Source: Gaiellasilicea sp963765705
GTDB lineage: Bacteria > Actinomycetota > Thermoleophilia > Gaiellales > Gaiellaceae
DNA length: 64,000 nucleotides
Assembly: GCA_963765705.1 (NCBI GenBank)
Contig: CAVXXJ010000009.1
Location: 186,001-250,000, forward strand
Direction: 5' to 3'
In this document: positions 17,832-28,774 of the stretch, piece by piece
Layout of the letters: every line of letters begins with the position of its first letter
How positions within the stretch are numbered: position 1 is the stretch's first letter
The notes under the pieces: model-generated
What the model was told of the DNA's origin: nothing
What the model saw: the letters and a program-made list of their open reading frames with translations, nothing else
The model's database searches: none
Translations under genes and position numbers: made by a program

Positions 17832-18424
17832 TGCGCCTCTTTCGTCGGGGGGAGAGCCCCTCGACGCTCGATCTCCTCGTCGTCGGTCTCGGCAACCCGG
17901 GCCGCGAGCACGCACGCGACCGGCACAACCTCGGCTGGATGGTGGTCGACGAGCTCGCGCGGCGTCATGACGGCTCGTTCAAGTCGAAGTTCTCCGGCCA
18001 GCTCGCGGAGATCCGGGTCGACGGCCTGAAGCTCGCGCTGCTGAAGCCGGAGACGTACATGAACCTGTCCGGCAACTCGCTCGGCGCCGCTGCGCGCTTC
18101 TTCAAGCTTCCGCTCGAGCAGATCGCCGTCGTCCACGACGAGGTCGACCTCGACCCGGGTCGCATCCAGGTGCGCCTCGGCGGCGGGCTCGCCGGTCACA
18201 ACGGGCTGCGCTCGATCCGGCAGGCGCTCGGCTCGGCCGAGTTCCTGCGCGTGCGCGTCGGCGTCGGCCGCCCCGGGCGCGGCGATCGCCGGCCGGTGGC
18301 CGACTACGTCCTGTCGCCGTTCGCGCCCGAGGAAGACGGGGACGCGCTCGTGTCACGCGCCGCCGACGCCGTCGAGGCGCTGGCGAGCGAAGGGCTCGAG
18401 GCGGCTCAGCGGACGTTCAACTAG
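17831..18424 (+). CDS. pth: Peptidyl-tRNA hydrolase
   Basis: Recycles peptidyl-tRNA that drops off ribosomes. 197 residues with the family blocks LLVVGLGNPGREHARDRHNLG (catalytic His in the RHN motif), LLKPETYMNLSG, VVHDEVDLDPGRIQVRLGGG, and AGHNGLRSIRQALG. Has a short N-terminal lead (MRLFRRGESPSTLD). Translationally coupled to rplY; its TAG stop interlocks with the convergent greA stop in a CTAG. Confidence 0.96.
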   Translation: MRLFRRGESPSTLDLLVVGLGNPGREHARDRHNLGWMVVDELARRHDGSFKSKFSGQLAEIRVDGLKLALLKPETYMNLSGNSLGAAARFFKLPLEQIAVVHDEVDLDPGRIQVRLGGGLAGHNGLRSIRQALGSAEFLRVRVGVGRPGRGDRRPVADYVLSPFAPEEDGDALVSRAADAVEALASEGLEAAQRTFN

Positions 18425-18873
18425 CTGCTGCGGACGGAGACGACGCGAGCGCTCCAGGAGCCCTTCGGCGCCTTCACCTCGACCGTGTCGCCGACCTTCG
18501 CACCGATCAGCGCGCCACCGAGCGGGGAGTCCGTCGACACGCCGCCCACGCTCGAGATCTCGACCTCGAAGCGGCCGCCCTGCTCGTCCTCGACCTCGAC
18601 CGTCGAGCCGACGCCGACGATGCCCTCGGCTGCGCGCTCGACGATGACGGCGTTCTCGATCCGGTTGCGCAAGATCGTGATCCTGCGCTCGAGCAGACCC
18701 TGTTCGTTCTTCGCGTCGTGGTAGGCGAAGTTCTCGGAGAGGTCGCCGAAGCCGCGCGCGGTCGCGATCGCCTCGACCATCTCCGCCCGCTTCGGGCCCT
18801 CGAGCTCGGCGAGCTCGGCGGCGAGCTCGTCCTTCTGGGCCGCGGTCATCGACTCGTGTGAGCGTTCGGCCAC
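18421..18873 (-). CDS. greA: Transcription elongation factor GreA
   Basis: Rescues backtracked RNA polymerase by stimulating transcript cleavage. 150 residues: the N-terminal coiled coil carries the acidic tip (RGFGDLSENFAYHDAKNEQG, with the Asp/Glu pair), followed by the C-terminal FKBP-like domain with SPLGGALIGAKVGDTVEV. GTG start at 18873. Divergent from the ABC transporter genes by 36 bases. Confidence 0.95.
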   Translation of the reverse strand: MAERSHESMTAAQKDELAAELAELEGPKRAEMVEAIATARGFGDLSENFAYHDAKNEQGLLERRITILRNRIENAVIVERAAEGIVGVGSTVEVEDEQGGRFEVEISSVGGVSTDSPLGGALIGAKVGDTVEVKAPKGSWSARVVSVRSS

Positions 18874-18909
18874 GACCCCATCATGGCCGATCAGTACGGT
18901 GAAGCGCCG

Positions 18910-20621
18910 ATGAAGCTGCTCCCCTTCGCCGATCCTGGACGCCCGGACATCCGCTCTGCGACCCGCTTTCTGCTCTGGGTCGGGCTTCAGCAGCTCAGCA
19001 CGCTGCGCGCTCGGAATGGGCTTCGGAATCGTCTGGATGCTCGCCCAGGCGCTGCTGCCCTACGCTCTCGGCCGCGCGGTCGACGACGGCCTCGCGGCGG
19101 GCGACAACCGCGCCCTGCTGGCGTGGGCGGGCGTGCTGCTCGCGCTGGGGACGGTGCAGGCCGTGGCCGGCGTGTCGCGCCACCGGGCCGCCGTCAGCAA
19201 CTGGCTCCAGGCCGCATTCCGGATGGTCCAGGTCGTCTCGCACCACGCAGCGCGGTCCGGTCCGGCGGTGCGGGCGCAGCCTGACGACGGGCGAGGTCGT
19301 CGCCACCGTCTCGAACGATGCCATGCGGGCTGGGGGCGCCTACGACATCACGGCGCGCCTCGCGGGCGCCATCGCCTCCTACTTCGTCGTCGCGATCATC
19401 TTGCTCTCGTCGTCGTTCGTGCTCGGGCTCGTCGTCCTGCTCGGCGTGCCCGTGCTCGTGCTGAGCCTCTCGTTCGTGATCCGGCCGCTGCAGGCGCGGC
19501 AGCGCGAGCAGCGCGAGCAGGTCGGCCGGCTCACGGCTCTCGGCGCCGACACGGTCTCGGGGTTGCGGGTGCTGCGTGGGATCGGGGGCGAGCAGGTCTT
19601 CCTCGCCCGCTACCGGAGCCGTTCCGAGCAGGTGCGCCGCGCGGGCGTGCGCGTCGCGCTGCCGCAATCCACGCTCGACTCGGCGCAGGTGCTGCTGCCC
19701 GGGATCTTCGTCGTCATCGTCACCTGGCTCGGCGCGCGGCTCGCCGTCGAGGGGACGATCCGTCCCGGAGAGCTGGTCGCCTTCTACGGCTACGCGGCCT
19801 TCCTCGTCATCCCGCTCCGCACTGCGGCGGAGACCGTCGACAAGGTCACGCGCGCGTACGTCGGCGCGAACCGGATGCTCGAGATCCTGAGGATCGAGCC
19901 GCAGGTGCCGGAGCCGTCCGAGCCCGTGCCCGAGCCGCCGCCGGGGCTGCCGCTCACCGACCGGCGCTCCGGCCTCGTGGTCGAGCCGGGGCTGCTCACG
20001 TGCGTCGTCTCGGCGGTGCCGCAGGAGGGCGTCGAGCTCGTCGACCGGCTCGGCCGCTTCGTCGACGACGACGGCGTGCTGCTCGGCGGCGTCTCGCTCG
20101 CCGCGCTGCCGGTGGAGGTCGTGCGCAGGCGCATCGTCGTCAGCGAGACCGATCCGATGCTCTTCTCGGGCCCGCTCCAGGAGGAGCTCGACCCCTGGGA
20201 TCGCGCGACCGAGGCGCAGGTGCTGGCGGCGATCGAGGTTGCGAACGCGGAGGACGTGCTCGACGCGCTGCCCGAAGGGCTCGCCGGGCTGGTCGAGGAG
20301 CGAGGGCGCTCGCTCTCGGGCGGCCAGCGGCAGCGGCTCGTCCTCGCCCGCGCGCTCCTCGCCGACGCCGAGATCCTCCTCCTCGTCGACCCGACGAGCG
20401 CCGTCGACGCGCATACCGAAGCGCGCATCGCGCGCCGGCTGCGCGAGGCGCGGCGCGGCCGCACGACGGTGATCCTGACGGGCAGCCCGCTCGTGCTCGA
20501 CCAGGCCGAGCGGGTCGTCTTCCTCGAGGACGGCGTGGTCGCGGCGATCGGCACCCACCGGGAGCTGCTGCAGTCGTCGCCCGCCTACCGCTGGACCGTG
20601 ACGAGGGAAGAGGCCGCATGA
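18910..20621 (+). CDS. ABC exporter half-transporter lacking Walker A, frameshifted near the N-terminus
   Basis: Type IV ABC exporter fold: membrane domain (GMGFGIVWMLAQALLPYALG, IASYFVVAIILLSSSFVLGL and further helices) then an ATPase domain. The normal P-loop position (about 19,989-20,045) reads GLLTCVVSAVPQEGVELVD and has no GxxGxGK(S/T). The signature motif LSGGQRQRLVLARA (20313 onward) is intact; the Walker B end reads LLVDPTSAVD with Pro in place of the catalytic Glu. Indels near 19,005 and 19,255 are probable sequencing errors. ATG 18910 has GGTGAAG five bases upstream; ATG 18883 is the alternative. Pairs with the next gene. Confidence 0.88.
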
Positions 20622-22360
20622 GCGAACGACTCCCGATCTCCGACGGGCCCGAGGTCCGCGCCCACGCGGCGGCGCTCTTCCGGCAGCACAAGCGTCCGCT
20701 CTTCTTCGTGCTCGGGCTGCACGGGCTCGCCGCGGTGGCCGGCCTGGCCGGCCCGCGCCTGCTCGGCGAGCTCGTCCAGGCGGTCAAGGACGGCACGAGC
20801 ACGTCCCACATCGATCGGGTGGTGGCGCTGCTGGCGGTGTTCGTGCTCGCCCAGACCGTCTTGACGTGGTTCGCGCGCCGAGCGTCCTTCGTCCTCTCGG
20901 AGCAGGTGTTCGCGCGCTTGCGCGAGGAGTTCATGGCTCGCGTCCTCGCACTGCCGCTCTCGACCGTCGAGCGTGCCGGCACCGGCGACCTCGTCTCGCG
21001 AACGACCGCGGACATCGATGCGCTCGCGCGGACGGTGCGGTTTGCGATCCCCGAGACGATGATCGCCGCCGTCACGACGGTGCTGACGGTCGTCGCGGCG
21101 ATCCTGGTCAGCCCGATTGCCTCGGTGCCCTGCATCGTCGGCCTGCCCGCGATCGTGATCGGCACCCGCTGGTACCTGCGCCGCGCCCCCGAGGGCTACC
21201 TGTGGGAGCGTGCGGCCTACGCGACGATGACCGGCACCGTCGGCGAGACCGTCGACGGCGGCCGCACCGTCGAGGCGCTCAGCCTCGGGCGCCGCCGGAT
21301 CGAGCGGATCGACGCCGACCTTCTCGACGCCTACCGGGCCGAGCGGCGGACGCTCTACCTGCGCACGATCTGGTTTCCGACGGTCGAGATCGCCTACGTG
21401 CTGCCGGTCGCGGCCGCGCTCGTCTGGGGCGGCTGGCTCGTCTCCTCCGGCCGGGCCTCGATCGGCGACGTGACCGCGGTCGCGCTCTACATCCAGTTGC
21501 TCGCCGACCCTGTCGACCGGTTGATCTCGTGGCTGGACGAGATCCAGGTCGGCGCAACCTCCTTCGCGCGGCTGATGGGCGTCGCCAAGGTCCCCGACGA
21601 CCGCGAGGCGACGGGGGAGGAGCCCGAGCACGAGCGGCTTCGTGCGTTGAACGTCCGCTACGCCTACGTCGAGGGGCGCGACGTGCTGCACGGGTTCGAC
21701 CTCAACCTCGAGCCCGGGGAGCGAATCGCCGTCGTTGGGCCCTCCGGCGCCGGCAAGTCGACGCTCGGACGCCTGCTCGCCGGCATCCATCCGCCGCGCA
21801 CGGGACGGGTCGAGGTGGGGGACGTGCGGCTGGTCGACCTCAACCTCGAGTCGCTCCGGCGCGAGGTCGCACTCGTGACACAGGAGCAGCACGTCTTCGT
21901 CGGCACGCTCGCCGACAATCTTCGGCTCGCGCGGGTCGGGGCGACCGATGACGAGCTTCGGGCGGCGCTCGAGGCCGTCGATGCGCTGCCATGGACGGAG
22001 GCGCTGCCCGGAGGGCTCGAGACGGTCGTCGGCGCCGGTGGCTTTCCGCTGACACCTCCGCAACAGCAGCAGGTTGCGCTGGCACGGCTCGTCCTCGCCG
22101 ACCCGCACACGCTCGTGCTCGACGAGGCGACCTCGCTGCTCGACCCGCGCGCCGCCCGTCATCTCGAGAGCTCGCTGGCGTCCGTGCTCGAGGGGCGGAC
22201 CGTCGTCGCGATCGCGCACCGCCTCCAGACTGCGCACGACGCCGACCGCGTCGCCGTCGTCGAGGAGGGCAAGCTCGCCGAGCTCGGCACGCACGACGAG
22301 CTCGTCGACCAGGACGGCTCGTACGCCGCGCTCTGGGAGAGCTGGCACGGCGGCAGATAG
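20618..22360 (+). CDS. ABC exporter half-transporter with degenerate signature motif
   Basis: 580 residues, ATGA-coupled to the preceding half-transporter. Six-helix membrane domain followed by an ATPase with a perfect Walker A (GPSGAGKST, residues 374-382), Q-loop region VALVTQEQHVF and Walker B/catalytic Glu (TLVLDEATSLLD) plus H-loop (AIAHRLQT). Where LSGGQ should be it reads LTPPQQQQ (residues 478-485). It therefore complements its partner, which keeps LSGGQ but lacks Walker A: together they can build only one catalytic ATP site. Substrate unknown; drug or lipid export are the usual roles of such pairs. Confidence 0.93.
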   Translation: MSERLPISDGPEVRAHAAALFRQHKRPLFFVLGLHGLAAVAGLAGPRLLGELVQAVKDGTSTSHIDRVVALLAVFVLAQTVLTWFARRASFVLSEQVFARLREEFMARVLALPLSTVERAGTGDLVSRTTADIDALARTVRFAIPETMIAAVTTVLTVVAAILVSPIASVPCIVGLPAIVIGTRWYLRRAPEGYLWERAAYATMTGTVGETVDGGRTVEALSLGRRRIERIDADLLDAYRAERRTLYLRTIWFPTVEIAYVLPVAAALVWGGWLVSSGRASIGDVTAVALYIQLLADPVDRLISWLDEIQVGATSFARLMGVAKVPDDREATGEEPEHERLRALNVRYAYVEGRDVLHGFDLNLEPGERIAVVGPSGAGKSTLGRLLAGIHPPRTGRVEVGDVRLVDLNLESLRREVALVTQEQHVFVGTLADNLRLARVGATDDELRAALEAVDALPWTEALPGGLETVVGAGGFPLTPPQQQQVALARLVLADPHTLVLDEATSLLDPRAARHLESSLASVLEGRTVVAIAHRLQTAHDADRVAVVEEGKLAELGTHDELVDQDGSYAALWESWHGGR

Positions 22361-22409
22361 CGCGCCGGATACGATGACCGGGCCGGAACCCGCGTTCCGG
22401 CCAATCGTC

Positions 22410-25400
22410 ATGGACCGACCTGTTCTTCACGCGTTCGTCAGGGAACTGCTCGCGCTCGAGCGCCTGCAGGCGTATGCGGCTGCCCTGCCGGCGCGCGCCC
22501 GTGTCTCCGAGCCCGTGCTGCCGCTCCTCCTCGCGACGCTGCACGAGCAGCTCGACACGGGGATCGTCTGCCTGCTGCCCGAGGACGCCGACGCGCGCGA
22601 CGCGGCCGAAGCTGCGGGCTGGTTCATCGGCGCCGACCGCGTCGCGCTGCTGCCGGGCCGCGGCGTGCGCTGGAGCTCCGGCCTCGAGCCGCCGCCGCAC
22701 CTCGTCGGCGAGCGGGCGCGTGCCCTCGAGGTGCTCGCCCTGGGTGGCCTCGTCTGCGCTTCGGCGACGGCGCTGGCGGAGGGGGTGCCGCCCGTGTCGA
22801 AACGCGCGGAGCCGGTACGGCTCGAGGTGGGCGCCGAGCCCGGCCTCGACGGCCTGACGGAGTCGCTGGCGCTCGCCGGCTACGAGCGGGTCGAGCGCGC
22901 CGAGGAGCGCGGCCAGTTCGCCGTTCGCGGCGGTCTCGTCGACGTCTTCCCGACGACGGGCCGCGAGCCGCTCCGCGTCGAGCTCTACGGCGACGAGATC
23001 GAGCAGGTACGCGCTTTCTCGCCGTTCACCCAGCGCGCGCTGCACACGGTCGACGACGCCGTCGTCTATCCCGCTGCCGAGCGCAGGGCCGATCTGACGG
23101 AGCCGACGCTCGCCGACGACGAGGGGCCGTCGCGCGCGGCGGTAGAGATCCCGAACGACCTGGTCCGCGTGCTCGATCGCGTGCCGGACTTCGTCTGGCA
23201 GCCCGACGAGGTGCGCCGCGTCTGGTCGGAGGAGGGTCTCGACGAGATCTCGCTCAAGGGCACCTCCGAGCTCGACCCGTTCCCGCAGTCGCAGGCCTTC
23301 TCCTTCGAGGCCCAGCGACCGGCGATCGCCGCGCGCGGGCTCGCCGAGGCCGAAAACGAGCTGAACGGCTTCGTCCGGGGCGGCAACCGTGTCGTCGTCG
23401 CGTTCCCGCACGCCGGTGAGGCGCTGCGGACCGAGAACCTGCTCAAGCGCGCCGACTCCCGCGTCGTCGCCGCCGGCCAGGACCTTCCCGAGCAGCCGGA
23501 GCTCCTCTTCGCCGTCGCGCCCGCCCGCCGGGGCTTCGTCTGGCGCGAGCTCGGCCTGGTGCTGCTGCCGGACACGCAGGTCTTTCGCAAGCGTCCGCCG
23601 CGTGCCGACCGGCGGCTCGGCCGCGCGCTGGCTTCGTTCGCCGACCTCCGCAGCGGCGACTTCATCGTCCACGAGGACCACGGCGTCGGCAAGCTCGTCG
23701 GCTTCGAGACGAAGGAGGTCGCCGGCGTCACGCGCGACTACCTCTTCCTCGCGTTCCGTGGCGAGGACCGCCTCTACGTCCCGCACGAGCAGCTCGGCAA
23801 GGTCTCCAAGTACATCGGCGCCGACGCCAGCTCGCCGGCGCTGTCGAAGCTCGGCGGCAAGGCGTGGCAGAACCTGAAGGCGCGCGCGCGCGAGAGCGTC
23901 CAGGAGCTCGCAACCGAGCTGATCGCGCTCTATGCGCAGAGGCAGCAGGCGCCGGGCACGGCGTACGACCTGGGGCACGAGTGGCTGGAGCGGCTCGAGG
24001 CGGAGTTCCCGTACCGCGAGACCGAGGACCAGGCGCGGGCGATCGAGGCCGTGAAGGAGGATCTCGAGGCGCCGCGGCCGATGGACCGGCTCGTCTGCGG
24101 CGACGTCGGCTTCGGCAAGACAGAGGTCGCCGTTCGCGCCGCGTTCGCCGCCGCCGTCAACGGCAAGCAGACGCTCGTCCTCTGCCCGACGACGATCCTC
24201 GCCGAGCAGCACTGGAACACCTTCAAGGCGCGCTACCGCGACTTCCCCGTCCGCGTCGAGATGGTCTCGCGCTTCCGCAAGCCGGCCGAGACGAAGCAGA
24301 TCCTGAAGGACTTCGAGGCAGGCAAGATCGAGGTGCTCGTCGGCACGCACCGCGTCCTCAGCCGCGACGTGATCCCGAAGGATCTCGGACTCGTGATCCT
24401 CGACGAGGAGCAGCGGTTCGGCGTCGCGCAGAAGGAGCTGCTCCGCTCGCTTCGGCTCGAGGTCGACGTGCTCGCGCTGTCCGCGACACCGATCCCGCGC
24501 ACTCTGCACATGTCGCTCTCCGGCCTGCGCGACATCTCGATCATCGAGACGCCGCCGGAGGGCAGGCGCCCGATCCGGACGACGGTGGGCGAGTACGACG
24601 AGGAGCTCGTCCGGACGGCGCTCGAGCGCGAGCTCGAGCGCGGCGGGCAGGCGTTCTACCTGCACAACCGCGTCGACACGATCGAGGAGGCGGCCGAGAA
24701 GCTGCGGCAGCTGTGCCCGAAGATCCGCTTCATCGTCGCGCACGGGCAGATGAGGGAGCGCGAGCTGGAGGAGCAGATGCACGCGTTCCTGCGCGGTGAC
24801 GCGGACGTGCTCGTCTCGACGACGATCATCGAGTCGGGCATCGACATCCCGCAGGCGAACACCCTGATCGTCGAGCGCGCGGACGTTCTCGGCCTCTCCC
24901 AGCTCTACCAGATCCGCGGCCGCGTCGGCCGCTCGGACGTGACCGCTCACGCCTACCTGCTCTATCCCGACGCGATGGAGCTCTCGCCCGAGGCGCGGGC
25001 GCGGCTCTCGACGCTCGCCGACCACACCGAGCTCGGCGCCGGGTTCCAGATCGCGATGCGGGATCTCGAGATCCGGGGCGCCGGAGACCTGCTCGGCGCC
25101 GAGCAGTCCGGTCACGTGGCCGCGCTCGGCTTCGAGCTCTACGTCGAGATGCTCGCCGAGGCCGTCGCCGAGCTTCAGGGCCAGCGGCGCCTGGCGACGC
25201 GGCCGGTGCGGGTGGACGCCCGGGTGGATGCGTACGTGCCGGCGAGCTACGTCGCCTCGGAGGCGCTGAAGATCGACATCCACCGGCGGCTCGCGCTCGC
25301 GGAGTCGGACGACGAGCTGCGCGAGCTGCACGCCGCGCTCGAGGACCGCTACGGCCCGGTGCCGGAGCCGGTCGAGCACCTGTTCGCGATCCAGGAGGCG

Positions 25401-25626
25401 AAGCTGAAGCTCGCCCGCCTCGGCGCCGACTACCTCATCTACCGGGGCGGCAAGCGCGACGGTTGGGCCACTCGTGCTGGGCTCGGCCGAGCTGCGAGCG
25501 CTGCGCGATGTCTCCGGCACGGCCGTCTACATCAGCGCCAAGCGCGAAGTTTCGCAGCGCACGGATGCCCTGGAAGGGGCAATCGGGCTAGTCGATGCTA
25601 TCGTGGTAGCCCGTCAGGCAGCCTGA
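22410..25626 (+). CDS. mfd: Transcription-repair coupling factor Mfd, one frameshift
   Basis: Removes stalled RNA polymerase and recruits UvrA. About 1,070 residues: UvrB-homology module (GGLVDVFPTTGREPLRVELYGDE), RNA-polymerase-interacting domain (GDFIVHEDHGVGKLVGFET), translocase motor with Walker A (GDVGFGKTEVAVRAAF), LDEEQRFGVAQKE, ALSATPIPRTLHMSL, and TTIIESGIDIPQANTLIVER, RGRVGRSD. One indel near 25,465 shifts the last ~55 residues, which resume as LVLGSAELRALRDVSGTAVY and end VVARQAA. ATG 22410 chosen; ATG 22374 would add 12 residues but lies within a TACGAT that could be the -10. Confidence 0.95.
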
Positions 25627-25662
25627 AACGGCGCCCCCGCGACTACCTGGAGCTTTCTCATC

Positions 25663-26700
25663 ATGAAGATCTCTCGCCCAACGCTTTCTCTCTGTGCGCT
25701 CACGCTCACCTTCGTGCTGACCGGCCTCGCTCTGGTCGGCTGCTCATTCGGCGGCGGGGGCGACGACAAGGTGCCCGCGGACGCCGTGGCCGTCGTCGAC
25801 GGCGAGCAGGTCGCAAAGAGCGACTACGACGCGCTCCTCGCCCAGGCGAAGAAGAGCTACACGAACCAGAAGCGCGAGTTCCCGAAGCCGGGCTCCCAGG
25901 AGTACCAGACGCTCAAGAACCAGGCGGTCCAGTTCCTCGTCCAGCGCGAGCAGTTCGAGCAGGAGGCGGAGGCGCTCGACGTCGAGATCACCGACAAGCA
26001 GGTCGACGCGCGGCTCGAGCAGATCCAGAAGCAGTACTTCGGCGGCGACAAGAAGAAGTTCGACAAGCAGCTGAAGACGCAGGGGCTCACCGAGGCGCAG
26101 GTGCGCAACGACATCCGCTCGCAGATCATCTCGGAGAAGATCTTCGAGGAGGTCACCCGCAAGGTCGAGGTGACCGACAAGGGGATCGAGGAGTACTACA
26201 ACAAGAACAAGGCGCAGTACAGCCAGCCGGAGAGTCGCGAGGTCCGCCACATCCTCGTCAAGACGAAGCCGAAGGCGGACGACATCTACAACCAGCTGAA
26301 GGCCGGCGGCGATTTCGCCGCACTGGCGAAGAAGTTCTCGGAGGACACCGGCTCGAAGGCGAACGGCGGCAAGCTGACGATCTCGAAGGGCCAGACCGTC
26401 GCCCCGTTCGACCAGACGGCGTTCCTGCTGAAGAAGAACGACATCTCGAAGCCGGTGAAGACCGAGTTCGGCTACCACGTGATCCAGCCGATCGGTGACG
26501 TCAAGCCGGCGAAGGTGACGCCGCTCAAGGACGTCAAGGCTTCGATCAAGCAGCAGCTGGAGCAGACCAAGAAGAACGAGGCGATGACGAAGTGGGTCGA
26601 CGAGCTGAAGAAGGACTACGAGGACAAGGTCTCGTACGCCGTCGGCTTCACCCCGCCACCCGCCGCGACGACCACAGCGGCCACCACCCAGACCGGTTAG
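25663..26700 (+). CDS. SurA/PrsA-type peptidyl-prolyl isomerase lipoprotein
   Basis: 345 residues. Lipoprotein signal peptide with lipobox LALVGC (Cys near residue 27), then a SurA-N-like helical chaperone region (VVDGEQVAKSDYDALLAQA), and a parvulin domain starting VRHILVKTKPKADD, with GGDFAALAKKFSEDTGSKANGG and KTEFGYHVIQ. A Thr/Ala-rich tail ends TTTAATTQTG. Acts on folding of exported proteins at the outer face of the membrane. Starts 36 bases after mfd and is followed five bases later by mazG. Complete. Confidence 0.93.
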   Translation: MKISRPTLSLCALTLTFVLTGLALVGCSFGGGGDDKVPADAVAVVDGEQVAKSDYDALLAQAKKSYTNQKREFPKPGSQEYQTLKNQAVQFLVQREQFEQEAEALDVEITDKQVDARLEQIQKQYFGGDKKKFDKQLKTQGLTEAQVRNDIRSQIISEKIFEEVTRKVEVTDKGIEEYYNKNKAQYSQPESREVRHILVKTKPKADDIYNQLKAGGDFAALAKKFSEDTGSKANGGKLTISKGQTVAPFDQTAFLLKKNDISKPVKTEFGYHVIQPIGDVKPAKVTPLKDVKASIKQQLEQTKKNEAMTKWVDELKKDYEDKVSYAVGFTPPPAATTTAATTQTG

Positions 26701-26704
26701 GCGC

Positions 26705-27499
26705 GTGCCTCTAGCGGAGGCGTTGGTCGAGTTGCAGGAGCTGACGCGGCGGTTGCGCCGCGACTGCCCCTGGGACCGTGAGCAGACCGCGCGCACGATC
26801 GTGCCGCACACCGTCGAGGAGGCATACGAGGTCGCGGACGCCGCCGGCTCGGGCGATCCCGAGAAGCTGCTCGACGAGCTCGGCGACCTGCTCTTCCAGG
26901 TCTACTTCCTTGCCGTCCTCCTGGAGGAGGAGGGCAACGGCGACCTCGAAACCGTGGCGCGCAACGTCCACGCGAAGCTCGTCAGGCGGCACCCGCACGT
27001 GTTCGGGGACGTCGAGGCGGAGACGGCCGGACGCGTTCGCGAGCGCTGGGAGCAGGTGAAGACCGAGCAGGAGGGCCGCGCCGGGATCTTCCACGACGTG
27101 CCGGCGTCGCTGCCGGGGCTCCTGCAGGCGCGGAAGCTGCAGCGGCGCGCCGTTGCGGCCGGCTTCGACTGGCCCGACCTCGAGGGGCCGCTCGCGAAGG
27201 TGCGCGAGGAGCTCGGCGAGCTCGAGGCGGAGGTGGCGCGCACCGGCGAGCCGAGCCCCGAGACGGAGGCCGACGCGGACGTCGCGCACGAGGTCGGCGA
27301 TCTCCTCTTCACCGTCGTCAACCTCGCCCGCAAGCTGAACGTCGATCCCGAGCTCGCGCTCCGCTCGACGAACGCGCGCTTCGTCGCCCGGATCGAGCGC
27401 GCCGAGGAGCTCGCCGCCCTGGAGGGCGAGCGCTGGACCGAGCTGCCGCTCGAGGCGCAGGACCGCTACTACGATCGGGCCAAGGAGGAAGGGAAATGA
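26705..27499 (+). CDS. mazG: Nucleoside triphosphate pyrophosphohydrolase MazG
   Basis: Hydrolyses non-canonical or excess NTPs. 264 residues with two tandem MazG domains: the first has CPWDREQTARTIVPHTVEEA with EEAYEV and ELGDLLFQVYF (the ExxE...ExxD Mg site), the second has FDWPDLEGPLAKVREELGEL and EVGDLLFTVVNLARKL. GTG start; its stop overlaps the eno ATG. mazG upstream of eno is a known actinobacterial order. Confidence 0.94.
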   Translation: MPLAEALVELQELTRRLRRDCPWDREQTARTIVPHTVEEAYEVADAAGSGDPEKLLDELGDLLFQVYFLAVLLEEEGNGDLETVARNVHAKLVRRHPHVFGDVEAETAGRVRERWEQVKTEQEGRAGIFHDVPASLPGLLQARKLQRRAVAAGFDWPDLEGPLAKVREELGELEAEVARTGEPSPETEADADVAHEVGDLLFTVVNLARKLNVDPELALRSTNARFVARIERAEELAALEGERWTELPLEAQDRYYDRAKEEGK

Positions 27500-28765
27500 G
27501 CTCGATCGAGAACGTGAAAGGCCGCTGGATCCTCGACTCGCGGGGCAACCCGACGGTCGAGGTCGACGTCGACGCTGGAGTCCGGCGCGAGCGGGCGCGC
27601 GGCCGTTCCCTCCGGGGCCTCGACGGGCGTGCACGAGGCGGTCGAGCTCCGCGACGACGGCGCCGAGTGGGGCGGCAAGGGCGTCTCCAAAGCGGTGGCC
27701 AACATTGCCGAGATCCGGGCCGAGGTGGCCGGCCTCGATGCGCTCGACCAGGCCGCGCTCGACCGGCGGCTGATCGAGCTCGACGGCACGCCGAACAAGG
27801 GCCGGCTCGGCGCCAACGCGATCCTCGGCGTCTCGCTCGCGGTCGCGAAAGCGGCGGCCGCCGAGACGGGCCAGCCCCTCTACCGCTACCTCGGCGGCGA
27901 GGGCGCGACGACGCTGCCGGTGCCGATGCTGAACGTGATCAACGGCGGCGCACACGCGGCGAACTCGATCGACCTGCAGGAGTTCATGGTCGTCCCGGTC
28001 GGCGCGGACACGTTCGCCGAAGGGCTACGGATCGGCGCGGAGGTCTACCACGCGCTGAAGCAGGTGCTGGGCGAGCGTGGGCTCTCGACGGCAGTCGGGG
28101 ACGAGGGCGGCTTCGCACCCGACCTCGAGTCGAGCGAGGCCGCGATCGAGGCGATCCTCGAGGCTGCCGAGCGCGCCGGGCACCGCGATGCGGTCGTGAT
28201 CGCGCTCGACCCGGCCGCGAGCGAGATCTTCTCCGACGGCGTCTACCGGTTCGAGGGCCGCGAGAAAGCGAGCGCCGAGATGCCCGGCTTCTGGGCCGAC
28301 CTGGTCGAGCGCTATCCGATCGTCTCGATCGAGGACGGCCTCGCCGAGGACGACTGGGACGCCTGGGCCGGACTGACGGCCGAGCTCGGCGACCGGGTGC
28401 AGCTCGTCGGCGACGACCTCTTCGTGACGAATCCGGAGCGGCTCCGTCAGGGAATCGAGCGTGGAGTCGCGAACTCGATCCTCGTCAAGGTGAACCAGAT
28501 CGGGACGCTGACCGAGACGGTCGAAGCGGTGCGGCTCGCGCAGGCGAGCGGCTACACGGCCGTCATGTCCCACCGCTCCGGCGAGACCGAGGACGCGACG
28601 ATCGCCGACCTCGCAGTCGCGCTCGGCACCGGTCAGATCAAGACCGGCGCGCCGGCACGCTCCGACCGCACGGCCAAGTTCAACCAGCTGCTGCGGATCG
28701 AGGAGGAGCTCGGGAGTCGCGCGACGTATCCCGGGTGGAGTGCTTTCCCGCGGGCGCGCCGCTAG
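27496..28765 (+). CDS. eno: Enolase, one frameshift
   Basis: Converts 2-phosphoglycerate to phosphoenolpyruvate. N-terminus (ENVKGRWILDSRGNPTVEVD) is in one frame; an indel near 27,570 moves the rest, which resumes in the region of the SGAST mobile loop and GVHEAVELRDDG. Further signatures: NKGRLGANAILGVSLAVAKA, NVINGGAHAANSIDLQEFM, AVGDEGGFAPDL, SIEDGLAEDDWD, VGDDLFVTNPERL, SHRSGETEDATIADLAV, GQIKTGAPARSDR. About 423 residues after correction. ATGA-coupled to mazG; followed nine bases later by pyk. Confidence 0.96.
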
Positions 28766-28774
28766 CCTGTCGCG

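Noticed and set aside
21840..25520. A 1,226-codon open frame antisense to mfd and the second ABC gene
   Set aside because: High-GC shadow frame; the sense strand holds full-length recognisable proteins and the antisense product is low-complexity.
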